Source: UBA1858 sp045106935
GTDB taxonomy: Bacteria > Pseudomonadota > Gammaproteobacteria > UBA4575
DNA length: 64,000 nucleotides
NCBI GenBank assembly: GCA_045106935.1
Contig: JBGCFN010000016.1
Span: 1-64,000 of the forward strand
Reading direction: 5' to 3'
This document shows positions 61,367 through 64,000 of this stretch, one piece after another (positions within the stretch are counted from its first letter, which is position 1; every line of letters starts with the position of its first letter). The position numbers were made by a program, and so were the translations under genes. Under the pieces are notes generated by a model, which had not been told where the DNA came from, did not search any database, and saw nothing but the letters and a program-made list of their open reading frames with translations.

Positions 61367-63358
61367 CTATAGTAAAGCGCGCGCACGCTTAACGATATTA
61401 TCGACAGTGAAGCCGAAATGCTCCATTAGCACTTTACCTGGGGCAGATGCGCCAAATTGATCAATCCCTACGACGTCCCCATCTAATCCGACATACTTAC
61501 GCCAAAAATCTGTAATGCCTGCTTCAACCGCCACCCTTGCGCGGACATTGCTAGGTAGCACTGACTGTTTGTAAGCATTATCTTGTTGTTCAAATACATC
61601 AGCACTTGGCATAGAGACTAATCTCACTTTGACATTTTCTTTAGCCAATTGTTTCGCCGCGTCCATTGAGATGCCAACTTCAGTGCCAGTGGCCAAAATT
61701 ATTAGCTCTGGCTCTGCATTATTCTCAAACAATGTGTAGGCTCCCTTCTGCACTAATGCCAATTGCTCTTTAGTGCGCGTCATAAACGGGACTCCTTGAC
61801 GCGAAAATGCCAGAGCTGAAGGATGTTTTAATTCAATACTAGTCTTCCATGCCACCATAGATTCTACGGTGTCGCATGGACGCCAAACCATTAGATTTGG
61901 AATACTTCGCAAACTAGAGACATGCTCAATAGATTGGTGTGTTGGCCCATCTTCTCCAAGACCAATCGAGTCATGCGTATAAACAAATATACTGGGTGTG
62001 TTCATTAAGGCAGCCATTCGAACTGCATTACGCGCGTAATCTGAAAAGGTCAGAAAGGTTCCACTATAAGGAATAAATCCTCCGTGTAACGCCATGCCAT
62101 TCATCATTGCAGACATGCCAAATTCACGTACACCATAATATATATAGTTGCCACTGACATCGTCACCTGTGACACCTTTAGAACCTGACCACCAGGTATT
62201 ATTTGAACCTGTTAAGTCAGCCGAACCACCAATTAATTCTGGCAGTAAAGGCCCAACCGCTTCTAATGCTAATTCAGACGCTTTTCGAGTCGCGACGCTT
62301 TCTGCTTTCTCATTAATTGCCTGTAAGGCTTTATCAGCATCGGCTTCCCAATTGTCTGGCAGTTCAGCGTTACAACGTCTTTCTAACTCTTTGGCTAACT
62401 CAGGATGTAAACGCTTATAAGACTCATAATTTACCTGCCAACTTTGTTGTTTTTGCGACCCCGCATCCACACAACTCCAGGCATCATAAATATCTTGAGG
62501 AATTTCAAAAGGCCCATGCTTCCAGCCTAAACGATCTCGTACATTTTGAATTTCTTCGTCACCTAATGGCGCACCGTGTATTCCAGATGTCCCTTCACGG
62601 TTTGGCGAACCGAATCCAATAATCGTTTTGCAATCAATAAGTGTTGGCTGCATTGTATTCGCTTGCGCTTGCTGAATAGCTTGGTCAATAGCGGCGGTAT
62701 CATGTCCGTCGATATCACGTATGACCTGCCAGCCATAGGATTCAAATCGTTGCGGGATGTCTTCCGTAAACCATTCCTGGACTTCACCATCAATTGAAAT
62801 GCCATTGTCATCATAGAAAACAATTAATTTACCCAATTTTAGTGTGCCCGCTAACGAGCATGCCTCATGAGAAATTCCTTCCATTAAGCAGCCATCTCCG
62901 GCGAAAACATAGGTATTATGATCAATAATGCTGCTATCTTCCTGATTAAATTCTGCTGCTAGCATCCTCTCTGCAAGTGCCATTCCCACCGCATTCGCAA
63001 GACCTTGCCCTAGAGGTCCGGTCGTGGTTTCAATGCCAGGCGCCTCTCCTACTTCTGGGTGCCCTGGTGTCTTGGAATGTAGCTGTCGAAAATCTTTTAA
63101 ATCTTGCATTGACAAGTCATAACCCGTCAGATGTAACAGCGAGTAAATCAACATTGACCCATGGCCATTTGACAGCACAAATCGATCTCGATTTATCCAC
63201 TGAGGATCTTTGGGGTTGTGATTCAGATATTTACGCCATAGAACTTCGGCGATATCTGCCATGCCCATAGGAGCACCGGGGTGTCCAGAGTTGGCCTGTT
63301 GAACTGCATCCATACTCAATGCACGGATGGCATTTGCTAATTCTTTATGATTATCCAC
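61367..63358 (-). CDS. tkt: Transketolase
   Basis: 663 residues, homodimeric TPP enzyme. Opening A-I-R-A-L-S-M-D-A-V-Q near 8-18, H-P-G-A-P-M-G near 26-32, G-D-G-C-L-M-E-G near 153-160 for TPP/Mg, G-E-D-G-P-T-H-Q near 410-417 and the family middle region. First gene of tkt-gap-pgk-pyk-fba; gap follows after 30 bp. Transfers two-carbon units in the pentose phosphate or Calvin cycle. Confidence 0.98.
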   Translation of the reverse strand: MDNHKELANAIRALSMDAVQQANSGHPGAPMGMADIAEVLWRKYLNHNPKDPQWINRDRFVLSNGHGSMLIYSLLHLTGYDLSMQDLKDFRQLHSKTPGHPEVGEAPGIETTTGPLGQGLANAVGMALAERMLAAEFNQEDSSIIDHNTYVFAGDGCLMEGISHEACSLAGTLKLGKLIVFYDDNGISIDGEVQEWFTEDIPQRFESYGWQVIRDIDGHDTAAIDQAIQQAQANTMQPTLIDCKTIIGFGSPNREGTSGIHGAPLGDEEIQNVRDRLGWKHGPFEIPQDIYDAWSCVDAGSQKQQSWQVNYESYKRLHPELAKELERRCNAELPDNWEADADKALQAINEKAESVATRKASELALEAVGPLLPELIGGSADLTGSNNTWWSGSKGVTGDDVSGNYIYYGVREFGMSAMMNGMALHGGFIPYSGTFLTFSDYARNAVRMAALMNTPSIFVYTHDSIGLGEDGPTHQSIEHVSSLRSIPNLMVWRPCDTVESMVAWKTSIELKHPSALAFSRQGVPFMTRTKEQLALVQKGAYTLFENNAEPELIILATGTEVGISMDAAKQLAKENVKVRLVSMPSADVFEQQDNAYKQSVLPSNVRARVAVEAGITDFWRKYVGLDGDVVGIDQFGASAPGKVLMEHFGFTVDNIVKRARALL

Positions 63359-63545
63359 GAGATTTTTGTGATTACTTGTTAATATAAGGTTGTACGATGC
63401 GCCGTTGCCGACATATATCTCGGTCTGTACATGAAAAAATGACTCTTATCAGGTCGGCGATCAGGCTTAAAGCGCGGACATTTTCCACGAGTTATGAACA
63501 ACTCGCAAGCACACACCAATGAATTCTTTCTATCTATTAGCTAAT

Positions 63546-64000
63546 TTAGCTATTTTTCCATTTAATATTGCAGCCGACACTAGGTTTTTGCTCAGCAGCA
63601 ACGTCTTCACCCACGATCACAGCATTCAATGCCGCTCGCACATCGCTTCCAGTCACTGCGATTCCATTACCAGGACGAGAATCATCTAATTGTCCACGAT
63701 ATACACAAGCCATAGTTTCATCAAAGACAAAAAAATCTGGTGTACAAACAGCATTATATGCCTTGGCAACTTGCTGACTTTCATCAAACAAATAAGGAAA
63801 TTTGTAGCCTATTGTTTCAGCTTCTACAACCATATTCTCGGGTGAATCATCTGGATATGCCTGGATATCATTGGAATTAATAGCAATAAAAGATACATCT
63901 TTAGGCTGATATTCATTTGCCAGCAAAACCAGTTCGGACGTAATGTGTTTTACGAAAGGGCAATGGTTACAAATAAACATGATTACGGTTGCTGAAGCCC
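63546..64000 (-). CDS. Thioredoxin-family protein, 5' part cut off by the window edge
   Basis: The frame stays open upstream of the in-frame ATG at 63980 and reads A-S-A-T-V-I-M-F-I-C-N-H-C-P-F-V-K-H across it, the strand before the active site of thioredoxin-like peroxiredoxins, so the true start is beyond the window. The motif I-C-N-H-C-P marks the AhpC/TSA-like family often called thioredoxin family protein. C-T-P-D-F-F-V-F is the cis-proline strand. The visible 151 codons end in G-C-N-I-K-W-K. Cytosolic or exported cannot be told without the N-terminus. Confidence 0.88.
   Translation of the reverse strand, partial: ASATVIMFICNHCPFVKHITSELVLLANEYQPKDVSFIAINSNDIQAYPDDSPENMVVEAETIGYKFPYLFDESQQVAKAYNAVCTPDFFVFDETMACVYRGQLDDSRPGNGIAVTGSDVRAALNAVIVGEDVAAEQKPSVGCNIKWKNS

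Overview
The window is a gene-dense, AT-rich stretch of a gammaproteobacterial chromosome. Its local gene orders are ones long conserved in Gammaproteobacteria: lptD-surA-pdxA with rsmA-apaG-apaH; lgt-thyA-folA; a ygfB/UPF0149-pepP-ubiH-ubiI string facing zapA and 6S RNA; coq7-speD-osmC-crp (vfr type) next to trpC-trpD-trpG-trpE-gph-rpe, as in pseudomonads; purE-purK; and rplM-rpsI. The organism makes LPS and ubiquinone, and all three O2-dependent ubiquinone ring hydroxylases (UbiI, UbiH, Coq7) lie here, so it respires oxygen. The tkt-gap-pgk-pyk-fba cluster with a class I aldolase resembles clusters in autotrophic or methylotrophic gammaproteobacteria, but no RuBisCO, phosphoribulokinase or methanol gene is visible, so the lifestyle stays open. 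I cannot name a genus. There is no tRNA, rRNA, insertion sequence, prophage or CRISPR array that I could recognise.

Layout. 1-5131 (minus): a P-loop ATPase gene cut by the left edge, then an RND efflux permease and its adaptor. 5278-13408 (plus): outer-membrane assembly (lptD, surA), pdxA, three little-known genes (a haem-binding periplasmic protein, a flavin-fold protein, an exported unknown), then rsmA-apaG-apaH. 13392-15468 (minus): folA, thyA, lgt. 15586-23713: a DUF255 thioredoxin-fold protein, tpx, gcvH, a PCu(A)C copper chaperone, a TupBC-like ABC transporter lacking its binding protein, a parvulin, a 70-residue acidic protein, ubiI and ubiH. 23736-27053: pepP, UPF0149, zapB-like, zapA, 6S RNA, an EVE protein. 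27054-27770: an AT-rich leader and a very basic histone-H1-like repeat protein. 27775-33276: ilvA, rpiA, an HpcH/HpaI aldolase, a cyclophilin-like protein, a SYLF lipid-binding protein, rpsI, rplM, a ferredoxin. 33375-42611: a glcF-like Fe-S protein, coq7, speD, osmC, crp, the trp genes, gph, rpe. 42749-50043: CopD-like protein, cytochrome c, a fused SpmA/SpmB-type membrane protein, TlpA-like, acuI-like, purK, purE, purC, a NYN nuclease-like protein. 50210-56434: deaD, an FKBP isomerase, aqpZ, a YaiI-family protein, bioD, a GAF protein, a MarR regulator, a BLUF photoreceptor. 56499-63358: fba, pyk, pgk, gap, tkt. The right edge cuts a thioredoxin-family gene.

Most of the window is housekeeping. 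I did not find a convincing undescribed multi-gene system. The places most worth a second look are the KRKTA-repeat DNA-binding protein with its AT-rich upstream region, the MarR/BLUF intergenic region with two adjacent perfect palindromes, the haem protein/flavin-fold/unknown insertion between pdxA and rsmA, the rpiA-aldolase-cyclophilin cassette, and several orphan subunits (tupBC without tupA, glcF without glcDE, an RND pump without an outer-membrane channel).
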